The notes under the pieces: generated by a model | Seen by the model: only the letters and a program-made list of their open reading frames with translations | The model's database searches: none | What the model was told of the DNA's origin: nothing | Assembly (NCBI GenBank): GCA_002336815.1 | Contig: DDEU01000009.1 | Location: 1 to 64,000 of the forward strand | DNA: 64,000 bases | Direction of reading: 5' to 3' | Source: Chitinophagaceae bacterium UBA1946 | GTDB lineage: Bacteria; Bacteroidota; Bacteroidia; Chitinophagales; Chitinophagaceae | Shown: positions 52,680-61,905 of the stretch, one piece after another | Layout of the letters: each line of letters begins with the position of its first letter | Position numbering within the stretch: position 1 is the stretch's first letter | Translations under genes and position numbers: made by a program

Positions 52680-52716
52680 TAATGGTAGTAATGATAGTGG
52701 TAGCAGCAACGGGCAT
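52669..52716 (-). CDS. thrL: Threonine operon leader peptide (attenuation type)
   Basis: A 15-codon frame between the likely promoter and thrA encodes MPVAATTIITTITTR followed by TAA. Six of 15 codons are Thr and three are Ile, like the known leader peptides of proteobacterial thr operons, where scarcity of charged Thr/Ile tRNAs stalls the ribosome and lets transcription proceed. It ends 82 bases upstream of the thrA ATG and its final codons overlap a hairpin. No Shine-Dalgarno-like sequence is visible, as expected in this phylum. Function is inferred from composition and position. Confidence 0.75.
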   Translation of the reverse strand: MPVAATTIITTITTR

Positions 52717-52894
52717 TGCAGTAAATGATCGGTATGAATAAATAACAGGTTTCACTTGTACCACTTTTTTTGAGATGGCTAAATTAGCAAATTAATTTAA
52801 AACCGGCGGCATTCACCTTAAATTAATTAAACTATTTTGTATTTTCGTTTGATTGCTGCCAACAGTATCACCGTTTTATTAAAAAATTTTAAAG

Positions 52895-55474
52895 ATGGAC
52901 CATCAATCTGTAAAAGGCTTGCAGCAGTTTAAAACTCTGGTAGGCATCAAATACCTGCTGTACAACAGTCTCTTCACTTCCCTGCCCTTTCACCGCATTG
53001 AAAAAACGGGGATACTGCTTTCTTTACTGCTCAATAATTGCGAAGAAGGCTATAAAAAAAAACAAAGCCCCCGGGAGATCATCGAAGATTTTTTTTCAAA
53101 ACATACCACCTATACGCAACCGCAGGAACAGCTTGACCTGTTGTTTCGGTTTATCCAGTACATAGAACGACAGGTGGTGTTGTTTGATGCGCTGGAGGAT
53201 GCATCCTTCAGGGAGGTAAACGACTTTTCCGGTGTGGGTACGCTCAAGCATCTTGAAAGTGAAGTGCTGCAAAATAAAAAGCAGCAGGAACTGAAGGAGA
53301 AATTGCACCATTTTGCCATCCGGCTTGTACTCACCGCACATCCTACTCAATTTTACCCCGGGTCTGTATTGGGCATCATCAATGATCTCTCCAGGGCCCT
53401 GTCAGAAAATGATACCGTGCAGATCAATATGTACCTGCAGCAATTGGGCAAAACACCCTTCTTTAAAAAACAAAAACCCAGCCCTTACGATGAGGCCATG
53501 AACCTGATCTGGTATCTTGAAAATGTTTTTTACCCGGCTGCAGGAAGGATCATTTCATTTTTAAAGAACCAGTTTCCTGATGCGGTCAACGATAAAAATC
53601 CAGTGATCAATATGGGCTTCTGGCCCGGTGGCGATAGGGATGGCAATCCTTTTGTAAATGCGGCCACTACGTTAAAAGTGGCAGATGCACTGCGGGGCGG
53701 CATCATCAAGTCTTATTACATGGAGATCCGCAGGATCAAGCGCAGGCTTACGTTTGAGGGAGTCGACAGCATTTTGAACGATCTTGAAAGAGACCTGTAC
53801 AATAATATTTTCATCCCGGATCAGCGTACTGAAATAAGCAAAGAAGGTATCCTGGAATCGCTGAATAAGATCCGGGAGATCATCGTGTACAAACACAACA
53901 ACCTATTTCTATACCTCGTAGATAACCTCATCAACAAACTCAATATTTTCGGTTTGCATTTTGCCTCGCTGGATGTAAGACAGGAAAGCAGCATTCACAA
54001 TAAGGTACTGGAACTGGTGGCAGCAACGACTGATGCACTTCCGTCGGACTACGCAGGCTTGTCGCCGGCAGAAAAAATAACGATCCTTACCGGCACCACC
54101 GGCCTGGTAGAAAGGCTACAGACGGATGACCCGGTACTGGCAGACACCATCGATTCTATCAAAGCCATTAAAACCATACAGGAATTTAACGGCGAAGCTG
54201 GTTGCAACCGTTATATCATCAGCCAGTGCAACAGTGCCCTGAATGTGCTGGAAGTGTATGGTCTTTTTTCACTTTGCGGATGGCAACTCGACAAGATGAC
54301 CATTGATATTGTACCACTGTTTGAAACCATCGACGACCTGAAGAATGCCAATGAGGTAATGCAGACTTTGTACAGCAACAAAGCTTATGCAGCACATCTT
54401 TCAAGAAGAAATTATCGCCAAACCATCATGCTCGGTTTTAGTGATGGCACTAAAGACGGGGGTTATTTGATGGCGAACTGGAGTATTTACAAAGCCAAAG
54501 AAGAACTGACAGCTATTTCCAGGAAATACAATATTGAAGTGATATTTTTTGATGGCCGTGGCGGACCTCCCTCCAGGGGCGGTGGAAAAACGCATAAATT
54601 CTATGCCTCCATGGGCCAGAATATTTCTAACCGGGAGATACAGTTAACGGTACAGGGACAAACGGTGAGTTCCAACTTCGGCATTATTGATGCGGCGCAG
54701 TACAATATTGAACAGTTGTTGCATGCCGGTATCAGCAACGACCTGTTTAACAGCCGGAAGATCACCCTGGAGGAGTCAGAGGAGCGGTTGTTGCAACAAC
54801 TGGCAGACAGCAGCTACGTAAAATATGTTGCGTTAAAGAACCATCCCTATTTTGCAGATTACTTATCGCAGGTAAGTCCGCTGAAATTTTATGCCGAAAC
54901 AAATATTGGCAGCCGGCCGGCCAAACGGAGCAACGACAACCGGCTTACGTTGAAAGACCTCAGGGCCATTCCTTACGTTGGCGCATGGGCGCAGATGAAA
55001 CAAAATGTGACCGGGTATTTTGGTGTGGGTACTGCGCTGTTGAAGATAGAACAGGATGGAAGTTTTGAAGAAGTTAAAAAATTATACCACAGCTCGCTGT
55101 TCTTTAAAACATTGCTTGATAACTGTGAGATGGCCATGAAAAAGTGTTTTTTTCCATTAACGGCATTTGTTGCCAACGATGAAAAATATGGCGAGATATG
55201 GAATATCATCCATGAAGAATTCCTGCTTACCCGGCAATACATTCTTAAGCTGAGCGATCGTAGCGAACTGATGGGCGACTACCCGATCGAACAGTTATCC
55301 ATCAACATGAGAGAGCGGATCGTTCTGCCACTGCTTACCATACAGCAATATGCACTGATGCATATCCGGGAGGCAGAAGATAACCTCGTACAGTCACCTT
55401 TAAAAGATACCTGGCAAAAACTGGTAATGCGATCCTCCTTTGGCATTATCAATGCCGGCCGGAATTCAGCATAA
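52895..55474 (+). CDS. ppc: Phosphoenolpyruvate carboxylase
   Basis: Anaplerotic enzyme making oxaloacetate from PEP and bicarbonate. It has 859 residues, the normal length. Catalytic motifs are 'LTAHPTQFYPGSVLG' (His of the usual TAHPTE, with Gln in place of Glu), 'GFWPGGDRDGNPFV', 'MLGFSDGTKDGGYLMANWS', the Gly/Arg loop 'FFDGRGGPPSRGGGKTH', and 'QGQTVSSNFG'. The C-terminus 'RSSFGIINAGRNSA' ends with Ala instead of the usual 'NTG'. It is divergent from the thr operon, so oxaloacetate production adjoins the aspartate pathway. A perfect terminator follows. Confidence 0.96.
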   Translation: MDHQSVKGLQQFKTLVGIKYLLYNSLFTSLPFHRIEKTGILLSLLLNNCEEGYKKKQSPREIIEDFFSKHTTYTQPQEQLDLLFRFIQYIERQVVLFDALEDASFREVNDFSGVGTLKHLESEVLQNKKQQELKEKLHHFAIRLVLTAHPTQFYPGSVLGIINDLSRALSENDTVQINMYLQQLGKTPFFKKQKPSPYDEAMNLIWYLENVFYPAAGRIISFLKNQFPDAVNDKNPVINMGFWPGGDRDGNPFVNAATTLKVADALRGGIIKSYYMEIRRIKRRLTFEGVDSILNDLERDLYNNIFIPDQRTEISKEGILESLNKIREIIVYKHNNLFLYLVDNLINKLNIFGLHFASLDVRQESSIHNKVLELVAATTDALPSDYAGLSPAEKITILTGTTGLVERLQTDDPVLADTIDSIKAIKTIQEFNGEAGCNRYIISQCNSALNVLEVYGLFSLCGWQLDKMTIDIVPLFETIDDLKNANEVMQTLYSNKAYAAHLSRRNYRQTIMLGFSDGTKDGGYLMANWSIYKAKEELTAISRKYNIEVIFFDGRGGPPSRGGGKTHKFYASMGQNISNREIQLTVQGQTVSSNFGIIDAAQYNIEQLLHAGISNDLFNSRKITLEESEERLLQQLADSSYVKYVALKNHPYFADYLSQVSPLKFYAETNIGSRPAKRSNDNRLTLKDLRAIPYVGAWAQMKQNVTGYFGVGTALLKIEQDGSFEEVKKLYHSSLFFKTLLDNCEMAMKKCFFPLTAFVANDEKYGEIWNIIHEEFLLTRQYILKLSDRSELMGDYPIEQLSINMRERIVLPLLTIQQYALMHIREAEDNLVQSPLKDTWQKLVMRSSFGIINAGRNSA

Positions 55475-55494
55475 GCTTACAGATGTACCAAAAA

Positions 55495-55529
55495 AAAAGC
55501 AGCATTTAAATAAATTAAATGCTGCTTTT
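55495..55529. terminator. Terminator of ppc
   Basis: A perfect 15-bp inverted repeat, AAAAGCAGCATTTAA / TTAAATGCTGCTTTT with an ATAAA loop, begins 21 bases after the ppc stop. It is followed by about 260 bases without a gene before the sensor kinase at 55788. Confidence 0.9.
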
Positions 55530-55787
55530 AAATAGGAAAGAGTTTCAGGGTTAAAAGAAGCAGGGACTGAGCCCCGCCGGAATATTATTAAAATTGGTAT
55601 TATTCCCTCTTTCTTAAAATCAAAAATATTATCAGAATCAATAGAAAGAATTTATATTTTTTTTCTGCAGGGAATTGGCAATAAGTGCGCATGTTTTGGC
55701 AATAACTGCAATAATCCGGCACCTAAAAGAACGACAGCCGGCGGCATATTACCCAAAAAATAGTTTTTCAACACTATCTTTAAAGTA

Positions 55788-58700
55788 ATGAACCGATTTT
55801 TTGGGCTGATATTTTTACTGTTGTTTACTGCGGCGGGAGCTTGTGCACAGGGAGACCTGGCCAGATTCAGGAATTTTATACAGGAAAAGCCTGCAGTGGA
55901 TTCTGACAATCTAAGGGTGAACAGGCAGCAAAAAGAATTCATCTTAAAGAATTACACACAGGAAGAAGGGCTGCCAAGCAACGAAACCTACTATGTGTAC
56001 GAAGATTCAAAACACTATATCTGGATCGCTACCGACCTGGGCGTGGTAAGGTACAACGGCAATAAATTTGAGCATTTCAGTCTCCCCGATAACGTGGTGT
56101 TCAAAATACTGGAAGACAGCAAAGGAAGGATCTGGTTCTTCAGTCACAAAGCGCTGCTGGCGTATTTTGAAAATGAAAAGATCTATCCTTTTCCATACAA
56201 CAACATCATTTCAAAACGAATTGAAAAGATCCACATCATCGACTGCCATATTGATGACGGCGGCACTATTTTTCTCAACTCCATTCTTGATTCCAACTAT
56301 GTAATTTCCCCGGATGGAAGCATAAAAGCATTCAATCATGAAATTGACACGATGGGATCGTGGTTCTTTGATGTTGACCAGGTAGAAAATGGAAGATATT
56401 TTACCCAGTTAACACAGAACTCCGGTGACGTAGAAGGTTTTTCAATCACGGTGAAACGCCGTGCTGAACGACTTAATTTCAACATCCCTTTACTGGCAAG
56501 ACCTTTTGCACATTTTGGCGCCATCGAAGGGCTCAATAAAGCGGTCTATTTTTTTGGCGGCCCCTTCCTGGTAAAACTTAACCACGATGGCACGTACAAA
56601 GTAAAAAAAATGTCTTCCAAAATACTCTGTCTTAAAATGATCCGTGGCAACCTGTGGATCGGTATGTATAACAACGGTGTGGCAATCCTTTCGCCTGAAC
56701 TTGAAAATACAGAAACGGCTTCGGTGCTTTCAAGCAAAAGTGTTACCTGCATCAATAGCGATTATGAAGATGGGCTTTGGCTATCTACCCTGGAAAATGG
56801 CGCCTATTATATCAAGAACACCAGCATCAGCCATTTAACGGATAATGATGCTTCCAATACTTATGTATCAAGATTATTGAATTACAAGGACACGGTGTTG
56901 ATCTTTTCAAAATTCGATGGCCTTTACCGGTATGCCAAATCCAGCACCGATTTTTTTTATCCGTTAAAAAATCAAACGGCCGTGCAGTTGTTTACAAGGG
57001 GCAAAACTTTATTTTTTGCCGGCGCCATCACTCCTTATAACAGCAATGTAAAAATAAAAGATCCATATTTTGATAATATCTGTACCTACAATGCGGGTGA
57101 AACAAAGATCGCAGGGCACGATACGATCGTTTCCAGCAGGTCAAACCATGTGGTGATCTTTAAAAGCATGTTCATCAATGACAATGCTCCTCATACCCCT
57201 ATTGATCACAATTACTATCAAAACTGGAAGATCATTTTACCACGCCCGGCCACTTTATTCATTGATGCTGCCGGTTATATCTGGGGAGGCACCAATGATG
57301 GTTTATACCGCTCAACGATATCCTTTGATACGATGCTTAAATTCAAAGCTTCATCGGCGCTGCTTGGCAACGGCATCAGTTGTATCAAAGAATTAAAAAA
57401 AGGCATGCTCGCTGTAGGTATCCGGCTTGCAGGCATAGCGTTGTTGACCGATACCACCATTGTAGCCAACATTACCGAGAAAGAAGGGTTGCTGAGTGAC
57501 AAAGTAAGATGTTTGTTATTTTATAAAGACCAGCTTTGGGCAGGCACGGCAAAAGGTATTTCTGTAATTAAATTCCATTCTTACCTGCCATTGCAATATT
57601 CAATCATCAACATTGGAAAAAATGACGGCTTTTATAATCTTACCATCAACCAGCTTACCCAGTTTAAAGATAAAGTAGTAGCGGCCACGAGTAACGGCAT
57701 TTATTTTTTCGAAAACCCGGAGGAAATACTGAACCGCAATTTGCCTGTCCTTCCTTTCTATATCAATACCATCAGTTCTTATAAAGGTGATACTACCGGC
57801 ATTGCCAACATTGCCCTGCCTTATTCAAAAAACAGGCTGACACTCAAGTTCAGCGCTGTAAGTTTTAATTCGTATGAAACCATAAAGTACATGTACCGCT
57901 TTGATCATGGTGATACGGCATGGCACAGCACCAGCAACCCGGAACTGCTGCTGGAAAACCTGGAGCCAGGCACTTACGATCTGCAAATGAAAGCGATCAT
58001 CGCCAATCAACACCGGCAATCGGTAGTGCGGAAACTGAGCATTACCGTTGAAAAACCCTGGTGGCAGGATAACTGGTTCAGGTTACTTACCGTATTGTTA
58101 ACTGCAGGAATTGTGTACTGGTACATCAACCACCGGGTGAAAAAAATTAAGAGGGAAGAAAAAAGAAAAACAGCGCTTAACAGCAAACTGGCAGAGCTGG
58201 AGCAAACAGCGCTTCGTTCGCAGATGAATCCTCATTTTATTTTCAACTGCCTCACTTCTATTCAGCAATTGATCGTAACCGGGAATAAAACAGATGCCAA
58301 CGAATACCTGGTAAAATTTGCAAGGCTCATTCGTAAAACACTTGAACTGTCTGCACATCCTTTTATCAGCATCAGGGAAGAAACCGAATATTTGAATGAA
58401 TATCTTTTCCTGGAACACCTTCGCCTGTCGGATCATTTTAATTTCACCATCACGGTTGCTGAAACCATCAATACAGACCGAACGTATATTCCCAATATGA
58501 TGATACAGCCGGTAGTGGAAAACTGCATCCGCCATGGTATCAAATCGCTCGAAAATAAAAAAGGCCACATCGCCATTGCTTTCAGCAATTCACAAAAGCA
58601 CATCACCTGTACCGTTACCGACAATGGTGTAGGACGCACCGGCCATCCTGCTGCCGGCGACAATGCATTTACAAAACACAAAAGCTATGGCATGGACATC

Positions 58701-58838
58701 ATCAGGAAAAGACTGCAGACCTTTGCCGAATTTGACGAACAGGACAGCAGCATTGAAATAAAAGATATGTACGACGAAAGCGGCCTTGCCGCAGGCACAC
58801 AGGTAATTTTACATCTACCATTTAAAAACAGTTTATGA
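55788..58838 (+). CDS. Beta-propeller/Y_Y_Y sensor with LytS-type histidine kinase
   Basis: A 1016-residue membrane sensor. A signal peptide (MNRFFGLIFLLLFTAAGACA) leads into a periplasmic two-component propeller ('EEGLPSNETYYVYEDSKHY', 'IWIATDLGVVRYNGN'), then a Y_Y_Y beta-sandwich ('KYMYRFDHGDTAWHSTS') and a transmembrane helix at about residue 765 ('LLTVLLTAGIVYWYI'). The cytoplasmic kinase is of the LytS/His_kinase type, with His816 in 'SQMNPHFIFNCLTSIQQ' and the ATP-binding 'DNGVGR'. The stop overlaps the next gene's start by 4 bases; that gene encodes a LytTR regulator. The ligand is unknown; in relatives such propellers often sense oligosaccharides. Confidence 0.93.
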   Translation: MNRFFGLIFLLLFTAAGACAQGDLARFRNFIQEKPAVDSDNLRVNRQQKEFILKNYTQEEGLPSNETYYVYEDSKHYIWIATDLGVVRYNGNKFEHFSLPDNVVFKILEDSKGRIWFFSHKALLAYFENEKIYPFPYNNIISKRIEKIHIIDCHIDDGGTIFLNSILDSNYVISPDGSIKAFNHEIDTMGSWFFDVDQVENGRYFTQLTQNSGDVEGFSITVKRRAERLNFNIPLLARPFAHFGAIEGLNKAVYFFGGPFLVKLNHDGTYKVKKMSSKILCLKMIRGNLWIGMYNNGVAILSPELENTETASVLSSKSVTCINSDYEDGLWLSTLENGAYYIKNTSISHLTDNDASNTYVSRLLNYKDTVLIFSKFDGLYRYAKSSTDFFYPLKNQTAVQLFTRGKTLFFAGAITPYNSNVKIKDPYFDNICTYNAGETKIAGHDTIVSSRSNHVVIFKSMFINDNAPHTPIDHNYYQNWKIILPRPATLFIDAAGYIWGGTNDGLYRSTISFDTMLKFKASSALLGNGISCIKELKKGMLAVGIRLAGIALLTDTTIVANITEKEGLLSDKVRCLLFYKDQLWAGTAKGISVIKFHSYLPLQYSIINIGKNDGFYNLTINQLTQFKDKVVAATSNGIYFFENPEEILNRNLPVLPFYINTISSYKGDTTGIANIALPYSKNRLTLKFSAVSFNSYETIKYMYRFDHGDTAWHSTSNPELLLENLEPGTYDLQMKAIIANQHRQSVVRKLSITVEKPWWQDNWFRLLTVLLTAGIVYWYINHRVKKIKREEKRKTALNSKLAELEQTALRSQMNPHFIFNCLTSIQQLIVTGNKTDANEYLVKFARLIRKTLELSAHPFISIREETEYLNEYLFLEHLRLSDHFNFTITVAETINTDRTYIPNMMIQPVVENCIRHGIKSLENKKGHIAIAFSNSQKHITCTVTDNGVGRTGHPAAGDNAFTKHKSYGMDIIRKRLQTFAEFDEQDSSIEIKDMYDESGLAAGTQVILHLPFKNSL

Positions 58839-59584
58839 TAAAAGCAGTACACATCGAAGATGAACCAAGAAATATTGACCTGCTGAAAAGCCTGGTACAA
58901 TCGCATTGTCCTGATATCAGCCTGGTGGGGGATGCTAAAAATATACCTGACGCCATTGAACTGATAGAAAAGACCAAACCTCAACTGGTGTACCTTGATA
59001 TTGAACTCAACAAAGGCAATGCTTTCGAGCTACTGGAATCACTGAAAGATTTCACGTTTCAGGTGATCTTTATCACTGCGTTCAATGAATATGCCGTAAA
59101 AGCTTTCCGCTACAACGCAGTAGATTATTTACTAAAACCCATCAGCATCGCAGAATTAAAAGAGGCCACTGAAAAAGCGGTTCATAAAATAAAACAGGCG
59201 GCCGGTAATAATAATATTTTCGAAGTTTTAAAAGAATTAAAATTTAACATGGGCGTGCATAAAGTTGGGCTGCCTGTTACAGATGGTGTGGTATTTATCA
59301 ATACGGATGAGATCATCCGCTGCGAAGCAAAAGGAAGCTACAGTGCAGTTTACCTGGTAAGTAAAAAAGTGATCACTTCAACAAAAACGTTGAAGGAGAT
59401 CGAGGATATTCTTACCACACCAAATTTTGTGAGGGTACACAATTCCTGGATCATCAATACCCGCTATCTCAAAAAATATTACCGCGGAAAAAACTCTTAT
59501 ATGGAACTGGAAGACGGCAGCACCGTCACCATTTCGTTGCGTAAAAAAAGCGACATCCTTTCTTTCCTGAAAGATTTCGAATAA
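58835..59584 (+). CDS. LytTR-family response regulator
   Basis: A 249-residue regulator with a receiver domain (Glu8-Asp9 pocket, phosphoacceptor Asp55 in 'LVYLDIELNKG', Thr in 'IFITAF', Lys in 'YLLKPIS') and a C-terminal LytTR DNA-binding domain (about 145-249; 'IIRCEAKGSYSAVYLVSKK', 'FVRVHNSWIINTRYLKKYY'). Its ATG overlaps the stop of the sensor kinase gene by four bases, so the pair is translationally coupled. Targets are unknown; no LytTR-type direct repeats were identified here. A perfect terminator follows. Confidence 0.95.
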   Translation: MIKAVHIEDEPRNIDLLKSLVQSHCPDISLVGDAKNIPDAIELIEKTKPQLVYLDIELNKGNAFELLESLKDFTFQVIFITAFNEYAVKAFRYNAVDYLLKPISIAELKEATEKAVHKIKQAAGNNNIFEVLKELKFNMGVHKVGLPVTDGVVFINTDEIIRCEAKGSYSAVYLVSKKVITSTKTLKEIEDILTTPNFVRVHNSWIINTRYLKKYYRGKNSYMELEDGSTVTISLRKKSDILSFLKDFE

Positions 59585-59599
59585 TTATCCTGCGATCAT

Positions 59600-59639
59600 A
59601 AAATGAAAAAGCGTTGAGTGATCAACGCTTTTTCATTTT
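59600..59639. terminator. Terminator of the sensor/LytTR operon
   Basis: A perfect 18-bp inverted repeat (AAAATGAAAAAGCGTTGA / TCAACGCTTTTTCATTTT) with a GTGA loop. Its A- and T-rich outer arms let it work in both directions, between the regulator gene and the convergent fasciclin gene. Confidence 0.9.
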
Positions 59640-59658
59640 ATACAACTGTAGAGATAAA

Positions 59659-60231
59659 TTATTCCGGCAGTAGCACATGATCGATCACATGTATCACGCC
59701 ATTACTTTGGTTCACGTCTTTAATGGTAACATAGGCTTTGCCACCTTTCGAATCCTTTACTGCAAGCCTTGCGCCTTCCATGCTCAGCATGAGTTTACCG
59801 CCAGCCACGGTAGTAAGCGTTGCGGTGCCATTGCCTTCTTTGATCAGCTTCGCAATATCGGTTGCATTTAATTTTCCTGCCACTACATGATAGGTAAGCA
59901 CTCCTGTTAATACGGCTTTATTCTCCGGTTTTAGCAGCGTTGCTACCGTTCCCTTTGGAAGTTTGTCGAAAGCTGCATTGGTAGGGGCGAATACGGTGAA
60001 CGGGCCCGCTCCCTGCAGGGTTTCCACCAGTCCTGCTGCTTTTACTGCTGCCACGAGGGTTGTGTGATCCTTACTGTTAACGGCATTGGAAACAATGTCT
60101 TTTGATGGATACATCGGGGCCCCACCCACTTCTACCGTCTTTTCTTTGTCCATTTTTCCTGTTTGTGCAAATGATGTGTTGCTGCATAGAACAGCAGCTA
60201 CTGCGATCACTACGATACTGATTCTTTTCAT
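59659..60231 (-). CDS. Secreted fasciclin (FAS1) domain protein
   Basis: A 190-residue protein with a signal peptide (MKRISIVVIAVAAVLCSNTSFA) and one FAS1 domain (about 45-190). Motifs are 'HTTLVAAVKAAGLVETLQG', 'GPFTVFAPTNAAFDKLP' and the second conserved region 'YVTIKDVNQSNGVIHVIDHVLLP'. FAS1 domains mediate adhesion or protein contacts outside the cytoplasm. It lies 243 bases downstream of an RskA-type anti-sigma gene, with a terminator between. In mycobacteria SigK and its anti-sigma RskA control fasciclin proteins MPT70/MPT83, so the gene is a plausible target of the adjacent sigma factor. Confidence 0.93.
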   Translation of the reverse strand: MKRISIVVIAVAAVLCSNTSFAQTGKMDKEKTVEVGGAPMYPSKDIVSNAVNSKDHTTLVAAVKAAGLVETLQGAGPFTVFAPTNAAFDKLPKGTVATLLKPENKAVLTGVLTYHVVAGKLNATDIAKLIKEGNGTATLTTVAGGKLMLSMEGARLAVKDSKGGKAYVTIKDVNQSNGVIHVIDHVLLPE

Positions 60232-60419
60232 TGTAATAGATTTTTATTTACTGAATTAATTGTTTCGTTCATTTACGAAAATCAAGGGAGCATGGATTGA
60301 GCTGGTTGCAAAAAACACTCCTTAAAGAAGTACTATTGCAACAGTAACTACATAAAATTTTTAATCACCAGGAAGGGAAAGAAGTAAGATAACAGGAACG
60401 GGTAACTGCATAAAATGAA

Positions 60420-60454
60420 AAAGCTGTATCAGCATTTCGCATTGATACAGCTTT
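60420..60454 (-). terminator. Terminator of the sigma/anti-sigma operon
   Basis: A perfect 12-bp stem (AAAGCTGTATCA / TGATACAGCTTT, 11-base loop) lies 20 bases downstream of the anti-sigma stop. Read leftward it is followed by ttcattttatgc after the A-rich arm. Confidence 0.8.
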
Positions 60455-60474
60455 ATAAATTTTTAAATAAGCGT

Positions 60475-61281
60475 TTACATTTTCCCTACCGCCATCACCA
60501 CACCTGGTTTTTCTGCCGGTTTTGTGCTTAAGTTCTCCATTGATACAGCAAAAGCCTGCACTTTTCCAAAACTTTTCATCTTCTGAATATTATAGCTTAC
60601 GCCTTTCTTTGTAGTGATAATGATGCCGGCATTCACCGGAGCCCCGTCTACAATGGCCCACAACTCGTACTGCTTACCTTCCGGCGCTTCTGGCAGGTTA
60701 CTGGGGTCAACATACACATCACCGGTATTTTTCATCCAGAAAACTTTAGCCTGTGCATCCGGTGAAACATCCAGCCCGTTCACCGTTACCGGCTGGCTGT
60801 ACTTGCTTTGAACGATCTGCCAGTTGTCATTCATTTCCTTTCGCTGTTCCTGCAGGTTACTCACCATTTCTTTCTGCTGCTCCAGTTCCTTCCCTATCTT
60901 ATTGTTGCTGTTAAACTGTACAATGTTAAATGCAGCACTTCCAATGAGCAATACAACAGCGGCTGCCGCTGCATTCTTCCAGGCTGAAGAAATGGCAACT
61001 GTTTTAAAATTATCATTTTCTTTTGCGGCAGGCAATGCGATTACCCTGGCCCGTTCCTGGTCGTTGATCCTGGCAAACACTTTCTCTTTTACTGCTGCAT
61101 TGGGTTTGATCGCAGTGAGGCTGGCATACATATCAAGCCCGGCCACTATCTGGTCCAGTTCATCAGCCACTGCAGGGTATTGTGCTACCCACTGCTGCAC
61201 CTGCGCCGCTTCCTGTTCAGAAGCGATGCCTGCTGCGTACAGTTCCAGTAATCCTGATGATATGATGTCGTTTATCTCCAC
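60475..61281 (-). CDS. RskA-type anti-sigma factor
   Basis: A 268-residue single-pass membrane protein. The N-terminal ~95 residues are a cytoplasmic sigma-binding domain ('LLELYAAGIASEQEAAQVQQ', helical). A transmembrane helix ('AAAAAVVLLIGSAAFNIVQ', about 108-126) follows, then a coiled-coil ('KELEQQKEMVSNLQEQRKEM') and the RskA C-terminal domain ('AKVFWMKNTGDVYVDPSNLP', 'GKQYELWAIVDGAPVNAG'). Its start is one base after the sigma stop, the usual sigma/anti-sigma arrangement. Release of the sigma factor probably follows proteolysis of this protein on an envelope signal. Confidence 0.92.
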   Translation of the reverse strand: MEINDIISSGLLELYAAGIASEQEAAQVQQWVAQYPAVADELDQIVAGLDMYASLTAIKPNAAVKEKVFARINDQERARVIALPAAKENDNFKTVAISSAWKNAAAAAVVLLIGSAAFNIVQFNSNNKIGKELEQQKEMVSNLQEQRKEMNDNWQIVQSKYSQPVTVNGLDVSPDAQAKVFWMKNTGDVYVDPSNLPEAPEGKQYELWAIVDGAPVNAGIIITTKKGVSYNIQKMKSFGKVQAFAVSMENLSTKPAEKPGVVMAVGKM

Positions 61282-61282
61282 C

Positions 61283-61834
61283 TTACTTATATTGTAAATA
61301 TTTTCTCAATTCTAAAATGGCTGCTCTCATTTTTGTTTTTACCGTACCCAACGGAATACCAAGTTGTTTTGATATTTCATCCTGGGTAAAACCGTCGAAG
61401 TAGGCCATATCAATGATCTGCCGCTGGTCTGCTTTCAAATGCTGAAGCTGCTTTGCTATACCGAGTGAATCAAACTTATCTGAATTGCTGTTGTTATCAC
61501 GGATATTACTTACGATGTTTTCATCGCCCGAGATTTTCTGTTGTTTTTTGTAACTCTTACTGCGGAGCGTATCGATGGTAAGATTCCTGGTGAGATTGAG
61601 CATCCAGGTAAAAAGGCGTCCCTTGGTTTTATCGTAGCTGGTAAAATTGTTCCAGATCTTTACAAATGCTTCCTGTAATATATCCTCTGCAAGTTCCCTG
61701 TCTTCTACCATTTTGTAAATAACCGCATTCAGCGCCGAAGCATAGTTATCGTACAGGTAACCAAATACCTGCTGATCTTTTAACTGCAGACCTGCAACCA
61801 ACTCCTCTTCTGTATATTTAACTGTTATTGCCAA
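61283..61834 (-). CDS. ECF-family RNA polymerase sigma factor (SigK-like)
   Basis: A 183-residue ECF sigma factor. Region 2 has 'YDNYASALNAVIYKMVEDRE', 'LAEDILQEAFVKIWNNF' and 'GRLFTWMLNLTRNLTIDTLR'; region 4 has 'QRQIIDMAYFDGFTQDEISK' and 'GIPLGTVKTKMRAAILELR' for -35 recognition. It lies one base upstream of an RskA-type anti-sigma gene and likely regulates that operon and the nearby fasciclin gene. Upstream, at 61854-61861 on the minus strand, TATTTTCG is a one-mismatch version of the TAnnTTTG box. Confidence 0.95.
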   Translation of the reverse strand: MAITVKYTEEELVAGLQLKDQQVFGYLYDNYASALNAVIYKMVEDRELAEDILQEAFVKIWNNFTSYDKTKGRLFTWMLNLTRNLTIDTLRSKSYKKQQKISGDENIVSNIRDNNSNSDKFDSLGIAKQLQHLKADQRQIIDMAYFDGFTQDEISKQLGIPLGTVKTKMRAAILELRKYLQYK

Positions 61835-61905
61835 AATAATTTATATAACTGCACGAAAATAGAGCTTTTTAATGCAACTTTCGCCAAACAATAAAATAAT
61901 CAGCT

